Origin: Tiliqua scincoides
Lineage: Eukaryota; Chordata; Lepidosauria; Squamata; Scincidae
Length of the DNA: 64,000 bases
Direction: 5' to 3'
NCBI RefSeq assembly: GCF_035046505.1
Contig: NC_089824.1
Span: forward strand, 223,342,244-223,406,243
Shown: piece by piece, positions 1-11,135 of the stretch
Numbering within the stretch: position 1 is the first letter of the stretch
How the letters are laid out: every line of letters begins with the position of its first letter
Program-made: the position numbers and the translations under genes
Notes under the pieces: model-generated
What the model saw: the letters and a program-made list of their open reading frames with translations, nothing else
Told to the model about the DNA's origin: nothing
Databases searched by the model: none

Positions 1-1149
1 TTGATCTTTAATTTATCAATGAGGTCTGAAACATCTTCACTTTCAACCTCTGACTTAATTCCAGTTTCAATTTGAATCCTAATATGACAGTCCACCATAG
101 GCATCTTTCCACACATACACATGGGGCAAAATATGCCAGGCTTACAGAAAGATTTTTTTTTTTTCTTTTTGGAGTGCTAAATGTTAGAAGGGAAATTCTT
201 CTTCCAACAGATTAAATACACTAGCTAAAACAGACAACAGCCAGGGAGAAAGCTAAGGCAGCCTCCTCTTGCAAAAAGAGGTCTTTTGAGTCAACTAATT
301 CAGAAGGACTGTAAAGTAGCTCCATGGGGGGGAAAAGGACCATGATTCCCACATGGGATGAGTACCACCATAAGCAAAGTTGGAGGCTCTTTCATTTCCC
401 CAGCCCCATTTCAACCTCATCCCCACTTACCTGGTTTAATAGTAAGGGAAACAATACACAGTCCCCCAACCAATAGAAAACCAGAGATTTCTGCTTCAGT
501 TGACTATCAACAAATTTGTTTTTTGGTTCAGTGCCTTTAAGGGTGCCAAGTTTCTATCTAACTGAAATCAATAAGGTTGGGTTTCAATAATCCCACAGAA
601 GCCCAACACTAGAGACATGATCACGGTATCAGAATGCTTTTCCCCCTCCACACTGTCTGTACTATCGACTTGTTTTCAAAAAACCATTATCTAATCTGTT
701 ATAAATTTATCTTTCATTTTTATTATTTAGTACCAGATAATAAAAACTATTGATATAGTTTTTATAAGATATAGTATAATAAGAACTATTGATATTGATA
801 CTGAAACAGCACCTGATGCTTTGTTCTACTTGCAACCAGTTTGCTAAGAGTACAGACAAGTTATTTAGCAACGAGACAGAGCTGGTGAGCACCAACACGG
901 AAGGCAGCACCTCCCTTACCCCCCCATCATCCTGCCCAAAGCTTAAGTAACTCAAAAGCATGTTTCCTGAATTCCAAACAGCAGTTCACTCAAAGAGGTA
1001 CTGTCTCTGTGAAGCCAACTCAGGTATAAAGTCTGATCTTTTAGTAACAGATACCCTGAAAGCAAGTTTGCTGTTTTTTTGAAACAGGCTTATTGCCAGG
1101 CTTACTGAAAGAATTGCTCACTCAAAGATTTATTTATTCCAAAACATGC

Positions 1150-1785
1150 AGGTGAAATGCGGCGGCCCGTGTGGTTACTGGAGGTAGGCGGTTCGACTCT
1201 GTCAGTCCGCTTCTCCAGCGGCTGCACTGGCTGCCCATTCGTTTCCGGGCCCAATTCAAGGTGCTGGTATTGACCTTTAAAGCCCTATACTGCTCTGGAC
1301 CAGGGTATCTTAGAGATCGCCTGCCCCCGTACAATCCGGCTCGCCCTCTCAGGTCATCAGAGAAGGCCTTTTTACAAGTGCCGCCGCCTAGGGAGGTACG
1401 TGGGGCGGCTGCAAGAAATAGGGCCTTCTCAGTAGTGGCACCAACACTATGGAACTCCCTTCCCCTTGACTTAAGAATGGCTCCCTCTCTTGAGACCTTT
1501 CGGCAAGGCCTGAAGACCCTTCTGTTTAAACAGGCCTTCTGAGTTCTTGGCCTTTTAACATCTTTTTAACATCTTTTAATATTTTTTACAGGCCTGATTC
1601 TTTTATGACTTGCTGCTGCTCTATGCTCTTTTTACCTATTTTTTTTTACTCTGACTGCTGTTTTTAGTATGTGTTAATATGTTTTTATTTGTTTTTAAAT
1701 TGTTTTTAATATGTTGTAAGCCGCCTTGAGTCGCTTCGGGGAGAAAGGCGGGGTAAAAATAAAATTATTATTATTATTATTATTT
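1150..1785 (+). mobile_element. L2-like LINE, 3' part
   Basis: An open frame from about 1200 to 1542 encodes the typical C-terminal end of an L2/CR1-clade ORF2. It contains LHWLPIRF, then a P-x-R-x-LRSS stretch, then APTLWNSLP and a LKTLLFKQAF end with a natural stop. The 3' UTR carries GCCGCCTTGAG and GAGAAAGGCGGGGT and ends in an (ATT)n tail, as in squamate L2-type elements. The 5' end is truncated. It is almost identical over about 430 bp to the copy at 26251-26690, so it looks young. Confidence 0.8.
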
Positions 1786-2098
1786 CTATAGTGCCATTAG
1801 TGCTGCTGGTGTTTTCCAGAGTAATGAATGAAAGCAAAAGGACAGGCCCCTGTTTCAAAGCACTCACCATGAGAGCAAGAGGCAGAGAGGGAGAGGCAAG
1901 CAGAACAAGGCAAGGGTGCCAGCATTTTCCAAACCCCCATAACAACAGCACGAAGCACTAACAAGACACTTGCTGTAACTCATCACAATCCTGCATCTGT
2001 TAGAAAGGCCCTTGAAACATCCTCAACAAGCTGAAGATCCAGCTATTCCTTTGTGAGCAAAATCATTCCCTAGTACTGTGAAAATCTCCACTTGATCA

Positions 2099-2099
2099 C

Positions 2100-2163
<64 letters not shown>
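2099..2163. repeat. (CT)n(CA)n microsatellite
   Basis: A run of CT dinucleotides passes directly into a run of CA dinucleotides, a common compound microsatellite and likely length-polymorphic. Confidence 0.95.
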
Positions 2164-2166
<3 letters not shown>

Positions 2167-2539
2167 AGTCCAGCAGAGAGCAGCAAGGACAAACGGTGCA
2201 TTTACTTTGTTGGCCAGTGACCAGACTGAAATCTTCAACTCCAATATTGTGAACACACTAAATTAAAAATCAAAGCTGCCTACTGTTCCAAAATTATTCC
2301 AGGTAGTTTTCTCAATGCAGATGCTGCATTGCTAACTGGGCAAAGAGGCACCTTTTTGCAATAGCTGCTCTTTGTGTTCAGCAAGGAAGAACAACTCTCT
2401 TGATTAATCTGACAACAGAGTATCCCATCCAGAGGTGGTGGCTGGTGTGTCTTGTGTTAGTTCCATATCCAGGTAATAAAACGATCTTCTCATTCCATCT
2501 GCTATGAAAAGTGCTATATAAATATCTATTATAATCCCT

Positions 2540-3520
2540 CCATAGCCCTGCTGGATCTGGCCAATGGCCTACCTAGTCCAGTTTCCTATATCTTGCAGAG
2601 GCCCACCAGATGCCTCAGGGAGCATTCAAGGCAACATGGTATCTGCATCCTGTTGCCACTCCTATATACACCTTTCTTCTATTCACTCTATCTTCTCCTG
2701 CATAATTGTATAACATCATGTCCCCCATCAAGCACCTTCTTTCAAGAATGAAAAGCCCCAAACACTGGAGCCTTTCTTCATAAGGGAAGTACCCCAGCCT
2801 ACTAAACATTTCTGTTGCTCTCTCTGCACCTTTCTCAGTTCCGCTATATCTTTTTTGAGATGTGGGAACTAGAACTGGACACAATACTCCAGATGTGGCC
2901 TTACCATTAATTTGTACAATTCACTGTTTACATGATCCCAAGCACAGAACTGGCCTTCTTCACAGCCATGGCACACTGGGTTGACACTTTCATTGAGTTA
3001 CCTACCACTGCTCCAAGATCACACCCCTGATCAATCACAGAAAGCTCAGAACCCATCAGAGTGTAAGAGAAATGTTGATTTCTTGCTCCAATGGACATTG
3101 CTTTACATTTAGAGCCCAACCCTATCCAACTTTCCAATGCTGATGCAACTAAGCCAACTTGGCATGCACAGCATCCTGCAGTGGGGATGCAATCATGAAG
3201 ACCTTCTCAATGTTAAGGAACATTTGTTCCCTTACCTTGGGCCTGCACTGTGGTACGTTAGCACTGGAAAGCACTGGTACGTTAGCACTGGAAAGTTGAA
3301 TAGGATTGGGCCCTTACTTGCATTGAAGCTCATGTGCCATTTTGCTGCCCATTCTCCCAGTTTGGAGAGATCCTTCTGGAGCTCTTCACAATCCCTACTG
3401 CTCTTGACCACTCAGAAAAGCTTAGTGTAATCGCAAGCTTGGACACCTCACTGCTTATCTATCCCTGTCTCCAGGTCATACATGTTGAAAAGCACAGATC
3501 ACAGGACAACACCGCTTTTT
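2540..3520 (-). mobile_element. CR1 LINE, old copy, interrupted
   Basis: Reading the minus strand gives a diverged CR1 ORF2 end and 3' UTR. From the left it matches the 3' end (TGGATCTGGCCAATGGCC, CTAGTCCAGTTTCCT), then the coding part around ATACTCCAGATGTGGCC, then upstream sequence to about 3520. The other CR1 copies in the window align with it. It is interrupted by a separate inverted-repeat element at 3111-3314. The divergence suggests an older insertion than the copies at 14301 and 49452. Confidence 0.8.
3111..3314. mobile_element. Short non-autonomous DNA transposon with GGGCCCAATCCTA-type ends
   Basis: The ends are inverted: AGCCCAACCCTATCCAACT on the left and GTTGAATAGGATTGGGCCC on the right. 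The element splits a CR1 copy, and CR1 sequence resumes on the far side. A clean target duplication is not visible. Near the right end a 20-bp unit containing GGTACGTTAGCACTGGAAAG occurs twice. A second member with similar ends is at 41124-41370. Confidence 0.7.
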
Positions 3521-3544
3521 TATTTAAGAGATTTTTATACAGCC

Positions 3545-3622
3545 ACACTAGACGCTGTGCCAGAACCACCGTTCAGAGAGCGATACCATAGTCTTTTGAG
3601 ACTGAAGGTTGCCAACAACAAC
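3545..3622 (+). mobile_element. 78-bp truncated retroposon with 12-bp target duplication
   Basis: The piece is flanked on both sides by TTTTATACAGCC (3533-3544 and 3623-3634). Its sequence ends ATACCATAGTCTTTTGAGAC and then CAACAACAAC. It matches the 3' end of the longer element at 59160-59652, read on the minus strand, so it is a 5'-truncated copy of that family. Confidence 0.8.
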
Positions 3623-5109
3623 TTTTATACAGCCTTTCTCAAGGTTTCTCAAGGAACAAGACGGTTTACAATTGATAGGCTGCTCATAAGCCCCATTTGA
3701 AAAGAATTGGGCTACCACACTGTTTGCTTCCCTAAAAAGAGAAGAGGCCTGGAGGAATGCTTAGCAGTAACTACGTAATCCTCATAAGGAGGGCTAAATA
3801 CTAAAAGAGAAGGAGACAAATACCCAGACCCAAATAATAGAAACAAGGCAGCAAGTAACAAAGGAGAAAAGGACTCATGAAGGGGTGATCAGATGTGTAA
3901 AAAGTATGGCTGAAATGGCTAAAACTAGAACCGGCTGAATACTCCTTTCAACAAAGCTGAATTAAAAAAGCACATGCATAAAATAGGCCTACAAGGTGAT
4001 CAGCCTTCCCCTCTCTGATGAGCTGAGAGTCATGACTATCAGACATCAAACTCACCCTGAAGGGCCTATGAAATAATACGTACATAGGAACATTCTCTAT
4101 ATTCTGCATCTATCAGCATATCACCATGCAACAAACTTTAAAACAATATATTTTAGGAAATCCTACAGCACAAGGCCTATTGAATAAATTTCCTTTAAGA
4201 CAACTGCACATTACACAAAAATTACAGTTTGTGGTATGCAAGGAAACATGATAAGAGGAGGAACAAAACTCCCCCACTAGGTTCTCTCCATATTACTTCT
4301 GTGAAGGCAGGCACTGCTAGGCCATCCAGCCAGGAGTGATCCTGAGTGAGTGTCAGTCATTTTCTCCATATTAAAGACAGGTAGAGGGACAAATGAAGCA
4401 TACAGAAAATCTTTCCCTTCTATAGACAGAAAAGTCCAAGGGTTTGAGATTAGAGCCACAGACTGCAAGTGACTAGAAAGACACCTTTTCCCAGGTTGTC
4501 TCAGGAGAAAAGCCCTTCTCCCTGAATATACAACTATTTCAAGACTTGGGATGGGAAACTAGATACAGATGGCCAAGCGATGGAGATCAAAGCATGCTTC
4601 ATGTGTCCTCAAAAGCCCTGCCTAGAAGAAAGGCAGCATCCTGACAGATGTAGATACATGGAGACAGATGAAGCAGAAGCTGGTCTAAAGGCATTTGCTG
4701 CCACAATCTACAAAGGGGTCAGGTGTTCTTGGCTGGCTTCCAGAGCAAAAACAAAAGCTTCCTGCAGCTGACAACACCTTTCCTTAGCCTAGTCTGGCCC
4801 TCCAACGAAGCATCCACAGAAATCCAGCTGTGCCACAAGTGCTCTTTCCCAAACTTCTCTTTTAAGTGCCATTATACTTAAGCACACGGAATTCAAGTGT
4901 CTTGATGGAGGATAAGCCATTGCAGGAGCAGAAGCAGCTCTCTTAGCTGGGAAGAATCTTAGCGGACAACTACTTTGCAAGCACTCCAGCCTACACCACA
5001 AGGGAAAGCCTGGCATATTCCATATCTGGCTTAACATCACACCCTCTCAGTCCAGTCTCACGCTGTCAGTTACATGTCTCTGATTTGTTAAAGGACAGGG
5101 AGCCATTAG

Positions 5110-5215
5110 TTGTTGTTTGGTTTTCTCTGTAAACCACTTTGTGAACTTTCCGTTGAAAAGCGATATATAAATACTGTTAATAATAAATAATAATAAGGAT
5201 GCTCAGTTACATTGA
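5110..5215 (+). repeat. SINE/LINE 3' tail with (TAA)n
   Basis: The sequence TAAACCACTTTGTGAAC followed by AAAGCGATATATAAATAC and a TAA-rich tail is a familiar squamate retroposon 3' end related to the L2-like tail. Only the tail is recognisable. Confidence 0.55.
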
Positions 5216-5299
5216 AGTATCCAATGACCAAAACCAAACTCTGTTCATTCAACACGTGCAAAGCCTCTAATTCATTTTCAGCAGAAATAAAGCTTAACT

Positions 5300-6160
5300 G
5301 TGTATTGCGTCCAGTTTTGCTCACCTACATCTCAAAAAGGATGTCGTGGAAATGGAAAAGGTGCAAAAAAGAGCAACTAAAATGATTACTGGGCTGGGGC
5401 ACCTCTCTTACAAGGAAAGGCTACAGAGTTTGGGGCTCTTCGGTCTAGAAAAAAGGCGCCGGGGGGACACATGATTGAGACATACAAAATTATTCAAGGG
5501 ATGGATAGAGAGATGCTCTTTTCCCTCTCACATGACTCTAGCACCAGAGGATATCACTAAAACCGAGTGTTGGGAGAGTTAGCACAGATAAAAGAAAATA
5601 TTTCTTTACTCAGCATGTAGTCTGTGGAACGTCTTGCCACAGGATGTGGTGATGGTATTTGGCCTAGATGCCTTTAAAAGGGGATTGGACAAATTTCTGG
5701 AGGAAAAGTCCATCACGGATTACAAGCCATGATGTATATGTGTAACCTACTGAATTTGAAAGTGGGTTTCCTCAGAACACCAGATACAAGGAATGGCACC
5801 AGGATGCAGGTCTCTTGTTGTGTGCTCCCTAGGCATTTGGTGGGTCACTGTGAGATACAGGAAGATAAAGGAACTCCTCAAAAAGGAGGAGGATTGGGCT
5901 GATAAAGAAAAAGTTTGGTTTCTCCTTGCCGGTGTAAATATTGAATTAACTGTGAAAGTGGCAATATTTTTGAAATTAGTCATTAAGAGAAGGACAGTAA
6001 GTTCCACTGTAACAGTTATCCAAGGCAGTTGAGGACTTTTAATCTAATTTTTTAAAGTCATATTTTTGTATCTTTATGCCAATATAGGTAATCTGAATAA
6101 GATACAGAAAGATGGATGAGATGAACCTATGGCCTGATTCAGCGGGGCTGTCCTATATGT
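5300..6160 (+). mobile_element. CR1 LINE 3' half, split by an insertion
   Basis: Plus-strand CR1 with the ORF2 end (GTGCAAAAAAGAGCAACTAAA, GGGGCTCTTCGGTCTAGAAA), the 3' UTR (CAGGATGTGGTGATGG) and the terminal GGCCTGATTCAGCGGGGCTG. The element is interrupted at 5867-6099 by another sequence and resumes after it. Confidence 0.85.
5867..6099 (+). mobile_element. Retroposon-like insertion into the CR1 copy
   Basis: The 233-bp insert is bounded by a 14-bp near-perfect duplication of CR1 sequence, AGATACAGGAAGAT at 5853-5866 and AGATACAGAAAGAT at 6100-6113. A frame inside reads lysine- and valine-rich residues for about 55 codons and looks like the end of a LINE protein. I cannot name the family. 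The duplication length fits target-primed retrotransposition. Confidence 0.65.
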
Positions 6161-6828
6161 ATCTGCCTGCATTAGTCTTGATCTCCTCCTCACTCCATAA
6201 CTTCAAATGTAAGCAACTCAAGGCCTCTTTTGTGTGTGCTACTCCATCAAGCACAAGGTACACTAACGGCACCGTATGTATAAACAAAGTCAACTGTAAT
6301 CGGTGATTTGGTATACAGCAGAAGCTATTCCTGTGAAACAGCAGGAATTATAAAAACATGAAACTGAGAGGCTTGAACCTCAGAACTTAGAAGAGAGCTC
6401 TGTAATCACTTACAAACCTCCACAGCCCTACTCTAAACCATGCCTCATGTTTTTGCCAACAGAATTAATTTCAGTGCAAAGAGTAGGCTTGCAGTGCATC
6501 CTGTCTTTACATATTGTGAAGGTTAAGCAAGATTTGCCCTGGTTCTTGTTTGTAAGTCACCACCCTGAATCACACACAGTTTCACGTCTCCAAACAAAGA
6601 GTAAAACGTAACTAAAGATACAATTTACATAGAATCTAGAAAGACATGCTACCAAACAGACTATATCACTGTATCAAAGTCATGACTGTTTATGATCACA
6701 TGGGAGCCCGTAAGAGCAAGGCAGCATCCGGCATGTAGGCAATATGCATGTCACTATGTAGCAAACTACCATTTGATGAATGAGTTGGAGACAGAACCCA
6801 GAGCGCTGAGAAACAAGGATGTGTTTAC

Positions 6829-6962
6829 CTTTTGGTTGGGGGCTATTGGAGTCCTCCATGGACAGTTTCAGCTGCTGAATGAACTCACTGCCATACACAC
6901 TCCTCTCTTGCCAGATGTTCAGTAATCGTTCCAAGGGTTTTTTGCAGCCCTCATCTGCCTCT
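6829..6962 (-). CDS. RPRD1B: RPRD1B exon 3 (residues 94-138)
   Basis: Minus strand, coding from 6962 down to 6829. The acceptor is CCCCCAG at 6963-6969 and the donor is GTAAAC. Phases are 2 in and 1 out, so Arg94 is split with exon 2. The peptide runs READEGCKKPLERLLNIWQ and then ERSVYGSEFIQQLKLSMED and SNSPQPK. It closes the CTD-interacting domain. Arg106 and Arg114, which I recall as contacting phosphorylated CTD in the human protein, are both present. Compared with human I see G-to-S in VYGSEF and changes in the SNSPQPK linker. The following exon is not in the window. Confidence 0.96.
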
Positions 6963-9917
6963 CTGGGGGAATCAGAGATTTAAAGATATCAGAAACAGAT
7001 CAAAAATGAACGTACGGAGGCAAGAAAGATAACTGGAGTAAAATGTTCTCAAGTGAACTGCTTCATCCCACTCTCTTCAATATGAAATGCTTAAGAACAA
7101 GGCAATCAGCAGCACAGTGAATATGAACGCCCAAGCCGAACCCACCAGGATCTATAGGAATACATTTTCTGGAATGCTGGTTGTCAACAGGCACCTGGAT
7201 TTAATATACAGAACTTCATAGTGACAGAATATCTAATCTGCTCTCAGTCTGAGTGCACTCAGTTAAGCAGGGGTTTATTCAGAACACACTTGCTCACTCT
7301 TGTTCTTCTGAGCATTCTAGATAAACTCTGTTTGCAAACTCAGATGTTTTCAAAAAAGCGTTACAGCCTTTAACTTGCTGATAACACACAGCATGCCAGG
7401 GGAGGACATACAGCTGCTCATTTGTAGCCTACCACAGTGAAAGAGTAGTCACCCAATGACAGATGGAGAGAGCCAAGCAGAAAAGCAATCTGGAAAATAA
7501 TAATCTGATAAATCCATGATATCTGAGAAGCGACCCAATGGTATCCAGACAGAAAAAAAGCACATGGCATAACTAGCAATTGCACAAGGCTGTCAACTGG
7601 GTCTGAGAAAAACAACACAACAGTTCTGTGGGGAATACTCTAATTGATTTGTGTTGGACTCAGTTATAGCTCTTCAAATACCAGATCAAAAGACAATTTG
7701 CTGAAATCTGAAGAAAATGTTTATGAGTGGAAAGATCAAATAGTGCATTTAAATCTCAGAACAGAGCCTTGATTCAGTGCAAGCTACTTTAGCTTCATGA
7801 CACTTTTGTAGAGATAAGACACCTGCTGCCAACATTTTAGTGGGTTCAGTATAATGCACCCCTCTCCCCTGCCCCAAATATGTGTTGTCTTCTCTCATTC
7901 ACTTCCCTCCTTCTCTTCCATCTGTGCCCCAGTTCACATGTTGGCAGCAGGCATTCTACATCATGCTCCTCAAACAACATGAGAGTCAGGAACTCCACAA
8001 CAATGCCTCTGTAGAGATCTGGTTGGGAGGGAAGGAAAAGGAAGGAGGGCAGCCACCCTGTCAGAGTATGAACAACTTCTCTCCATCACCTATACCAGAG
8101 CTGCTGTGGCCCAGGTGCAGGATCCGGCATTTGCATGGATCCGTCCACCCAGTGAGCAAACATTTCGGTTCAGCCCAGGCACCGCACGAAGGCCCCCTCA
8201 ATCGGGGGACAGGGACTCTCTGAGTGGTCATGTATGCCCAGATGTTCTGTTGCGCCGCATTCTGGGACACCAGGCAGATAACGCAACTGCCCAGAGCATC
8301 CCTGTTCCCCAATCGAGGGCGACTTCGCAGGGACGGGGACTGCATTCTGAATGCACAACGGTTGCTAATTTGAGCACTGCTGACCTATCCTGTTTGTGAC
8401 AAGGCCTGACTGCCCTAAAGACAATACAAGATTTCAACTATTCAGACCCAGTTGAAATGCCAGTTCAGAAATTATGATGCCATGAAAAAGACAAATTAAC
8501 CAAAATTTTATTTACTACTTTAAACATTAAGACCCTAGCTATAGTGATATGCAAGAAGTAACCCTGCATGGACCTGTATAAGCCTAACAACAGCCATGGA
8601 CAAGCTCTTCAACAAAGCCAATCTGAACATCAGAAGGCTGGGGGAACACTCACTTGCAGAGAAACAATGCTTACCAGGAGACTCCTTCCACCCCACACCT
8701 TCCCCTGCACTGGGCTCAACAACAGTGTGGACTATGAGGAAAGATGGGATGAACGCTTACGCTGACTCTCGACAAGTCACCAGAACTAAACCCATCTCAG
8801 ACTTCACTTAGAACCACAAACAGCAACCAAACAGACACTAGCTTTGTTAGAATGTGTGAATAACCATAAACACAGGAGTGACACATCCGGTGTGCTCTGT
8901 CCCCCCAGGATGTTCTGAATCAGTGTTGAGAGGCAGCAACACCTAGAGATCAACTAACATGCTGAAACTTTATACTGATAAGAACTAGGTGCTTGTGGTA
9001 AGTAGAAACACTGACTTAGGAATGAAGTTCAGGGGACGTTCTGTCCTCTCCAGAAGAAGCAGGTGGCAAGGGTGACCAGGAACACCATTGCTCAGCTCCG
9101 GCATGCACATCAGTTGCACCGCTTCCTTAGAAATGCTTATCTGCCTGCTGCCATCAGGCCTTGATCTTATCTTAGCAGTGTGGTAGTGTTCTGTGTGGGA
9201 CAGCGCTTGAAAATCCCTTGAAACCGCAGCTGAGTCATGGATGGAGGGGCTCTCGATAGGGGTGTGGAAATTTAATTTTATGGGACTATCCTTGGTCATT
9301 ACCCTTAAAGATGTATACAGAGCTAGTCCCTGAACATCTTAAGGGCTCCCTACTGTCAACTGTCCATTGTGATCAGCCCCAAATGCTGTCCTTGCTGAAG
9401 CTCATGTATGCAGGACAAAGGGCCTTGTGGATGCATGAATAATGGAAGGTCCTTAGTAGTGAACTGCTGAAGGTCTTTCAGATGGATTTATTCTTTGTGA
9501 TTTGTTGTTTGATTGTATTGTATTTCAAGTTTTTAATCTATACTATTCATCACCTACAAGTCTGCTGGCAAGGAGTAGAACATATATAAATATTTCAAAG
9601 TCAACACAGGAAGCAAGTGCCACTTAACACAACTTAAGATATCAGATGCTTGGGGAAAACAACAGAGGACCGCTGTCCCCAATCTTCCTTCTTAGTCTGT
9701 CTCTTAGTCTAACTGAGCCTGTGACAGAATTTCCCTCCTACAGCATCAGTCAAGCATCCTCTGAATCAGTCTACAAAAGCTGATCCTGTGAGAAATGACA
9801 AATGATGTGAACCATATTACTGATAGCCAGCACTTCAGAAAATTCACTGTTTAAATTACCACGTCCCCAATCTGTGGAAAGAGAAATTGAGAAGTGAAAA
9901 TATTAAGTTACACTTAC
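6963..9917 (-). other. RPRD1B: RPRD1B intron 2
   Basis: Bounded by a GTAAGT donor at the right and a CAG acceptor at the left on the minus strand. It holds a CpG-containing palindromic repeat at 8187-8327 and otherwise sequence in which I see nothing I can name. Several open frames around 8060-8440 and 8985-9299 have no recognisable protein content. Confidence 0.85.
8187..8327. repeat. Imperfect palindrome, probable foldback element
   Basis: The left arm starting CGAAGGCCCCCTCAATCGGG pairs with the right arm, whose reverse complement starts CGAAGTCGCCCTCGATTGGG. The arms extend about 45 bp with mismatches. The GC and CpG content is higher than in the surrounding intron. This suggests a short palindromic DNA transposon; no target duplication was found. 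Confidence 0.5.
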
Positions 9918-10047
9918 CTGGCAACATGAGAAAAAGCATCCACAAGAACAGATTCAAACTCCCTTGTAAACTCAGGTCCCTTCCTTTTACTGTTTTGGAT
10001 AACATCATTTGCCAAGTATAGGAAAGTAAGCTTCCTACTTGATTTTG
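9918..10047 (-). CDS. RPRD1B: RPRD1B exon 2 (residues 51-93)
   Basis: Minus strand, coding from 10047 to 9918, with acceptor TTTACTAG and donor GTAAGTG. Phase is 1 in and 2 out. The peptide AKSSRKLTFLYLANDVIQNS continues as KRKGPEFTREFESVLVDAF and SHVA. It forms the middle of the eight-helix CTD-interacting domain. The conserved Asp65 and Asn69 of the NDVIQN motif, typical CTD-binding positions of this fold, are present. Only one residue differs from the human sequence as I recall it (Ser for Asn at 54). The exon is 130 bp and joins exons 1 and 3 in frame. Confidence 0.97.
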
Positions 10048-10614
10048 CTAGTAAAGGAAACAAAAAAAGAATATTTGTATGACATGTTTAACACTGGATA
10101 TATGAAGCAGATTCCAAGCCAAATTTTACTACTGTAGAAGATTGTTACAATCGCTTTCACTGGTTCTGGACTTTCAAGCCAAGTAGTTTCTGACTAGTTT
10201 GCTTCAATTCAAATGCTTATGGACAAAAGGCTTAAAACACAGAGAAACCATTTGGATTATAAGCACAATACCTTTTCTTTTACACACACCCACTCACCCC
10301 TGTACATATTACACATTCTTGCCCAAACACAAAAGGAGACAGTCTCGTTCTGGGCATTACACTCAACCACAGATTGCTACAGTTCTGAACTTTCAGCTTC
10401 CCTTCTGTCCTAGGTGCAGTGACCTGCACAGATAAAGTTGCTGATTCAGACATTGCTCTCAACTTCTGCTACTGCAAACCACAGGGCCAGCCAGACTTAC
10501 CAAATTGGGCATTGTGCTAAGTCACCTTCTTTAGCCACTATATGGCAAGATGTCAAAATTCTAGATAATTTCACTATCACTGAAAAATATTTAGGTTCTA
10601 TTAAACTTCTAGAG

Positions 10615-10859
10615 CAGCAGGCACCAAATCCTGGTCCATGAGCTGGATCCAATCACCCCAGAAACTTGCGCCAGGTAACCACTTCCTCCTGGAATTCTGG
10701 GTGCATATCCTGTTGGGACGATGCACAGTGGAAGGTCAGTGCAAGTTTCTGGGGTGATCAGCTGGAAAAATAAATGGCTGCAACATGGAATGGTAAACAC
10801 CACACCATACGGGGAAGGCATTTTCTAGATGTAGTGGTTCCATGGTTTGGAGACCACTG
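10615..10859. mobile_element. hAT-type MITE with 8-bp duplication
   Basis: The element starts CAGCAGGCACCAAATCC and ends GGTTTGGAGACCACTG, imperfect inverted ends of the hAT CAG...CTG type. It is flanked by TTCTAGAG at 10607-10614 and 10860-10867, a perfect 8-bp duplication. At 245 bp it is too short to code for a transposase. Confidence 0.85.
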
Positions 10860-11065
10860 TTCTAGAGGAAAGGAGCTTCAGGGTAAGGAGAATGGCTCCC
10901 AAGAAATTCCTTCCATACTCTGTCAACATTTGCAGTACCACTAGTTGCAATTCACACAAAGGGCACTGGTGGACAAAGGGCACCAGAAGGACAAAGACAG
11001 CTTGAGGCATGAAATAACTACGTTACTATACAAAATCTTCTGTCCAAGCGTGTCAAATATTACTC

Positions 11066-11135
11066 TGCCCTTTTGTAAACCATCTTGAGTTTCCTTGGGG
11101 AGAAAGGCTGGGTAAAATGCCGTAAATAGTAATAC
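11066..11135 (+). repeat. L2-like retroposon tail fragment
   Basis: TAAACCATCTTGAGTTTCC followed by TTGGGGAGAAAGGCTGGGTA is a diverged version of the conserved 3' end seen at 1720-1760 and 26600-26640. Confidence 0.6.

Larger units (their letters stand above)
1..6828 (-). other. RPRD1B: RPRD1B intron 3 (part), repeat-rich
   Basis: This stretch lies downstream of RPRD1B exon 3 on the minus strand. I looked for the acidic and coiled-coil coding sequence that follows the CID in RPRD1B and did not find it, so exon 4 is probably left of position 1. The interval holds an L2-like LINE end, a CT/CA microsatellite, two CR1 fragments with nested insertions and a short SINE-like piece, listed separately. 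The rest is AT-rich intronic sequence in which I see no gene. Confidence 0.7.

Noticed and set aside
1171-1542. 123-codon frame as a host gene
   Set aside because: It is the C-terminal end of an L2-like LINE protein.
8061-8440. Five overlapping short frames as a hidden exon
   Set aside because: The area is a CpG-rich palindrome; frames on both strands mirror each other and no splice sites or domains fit.
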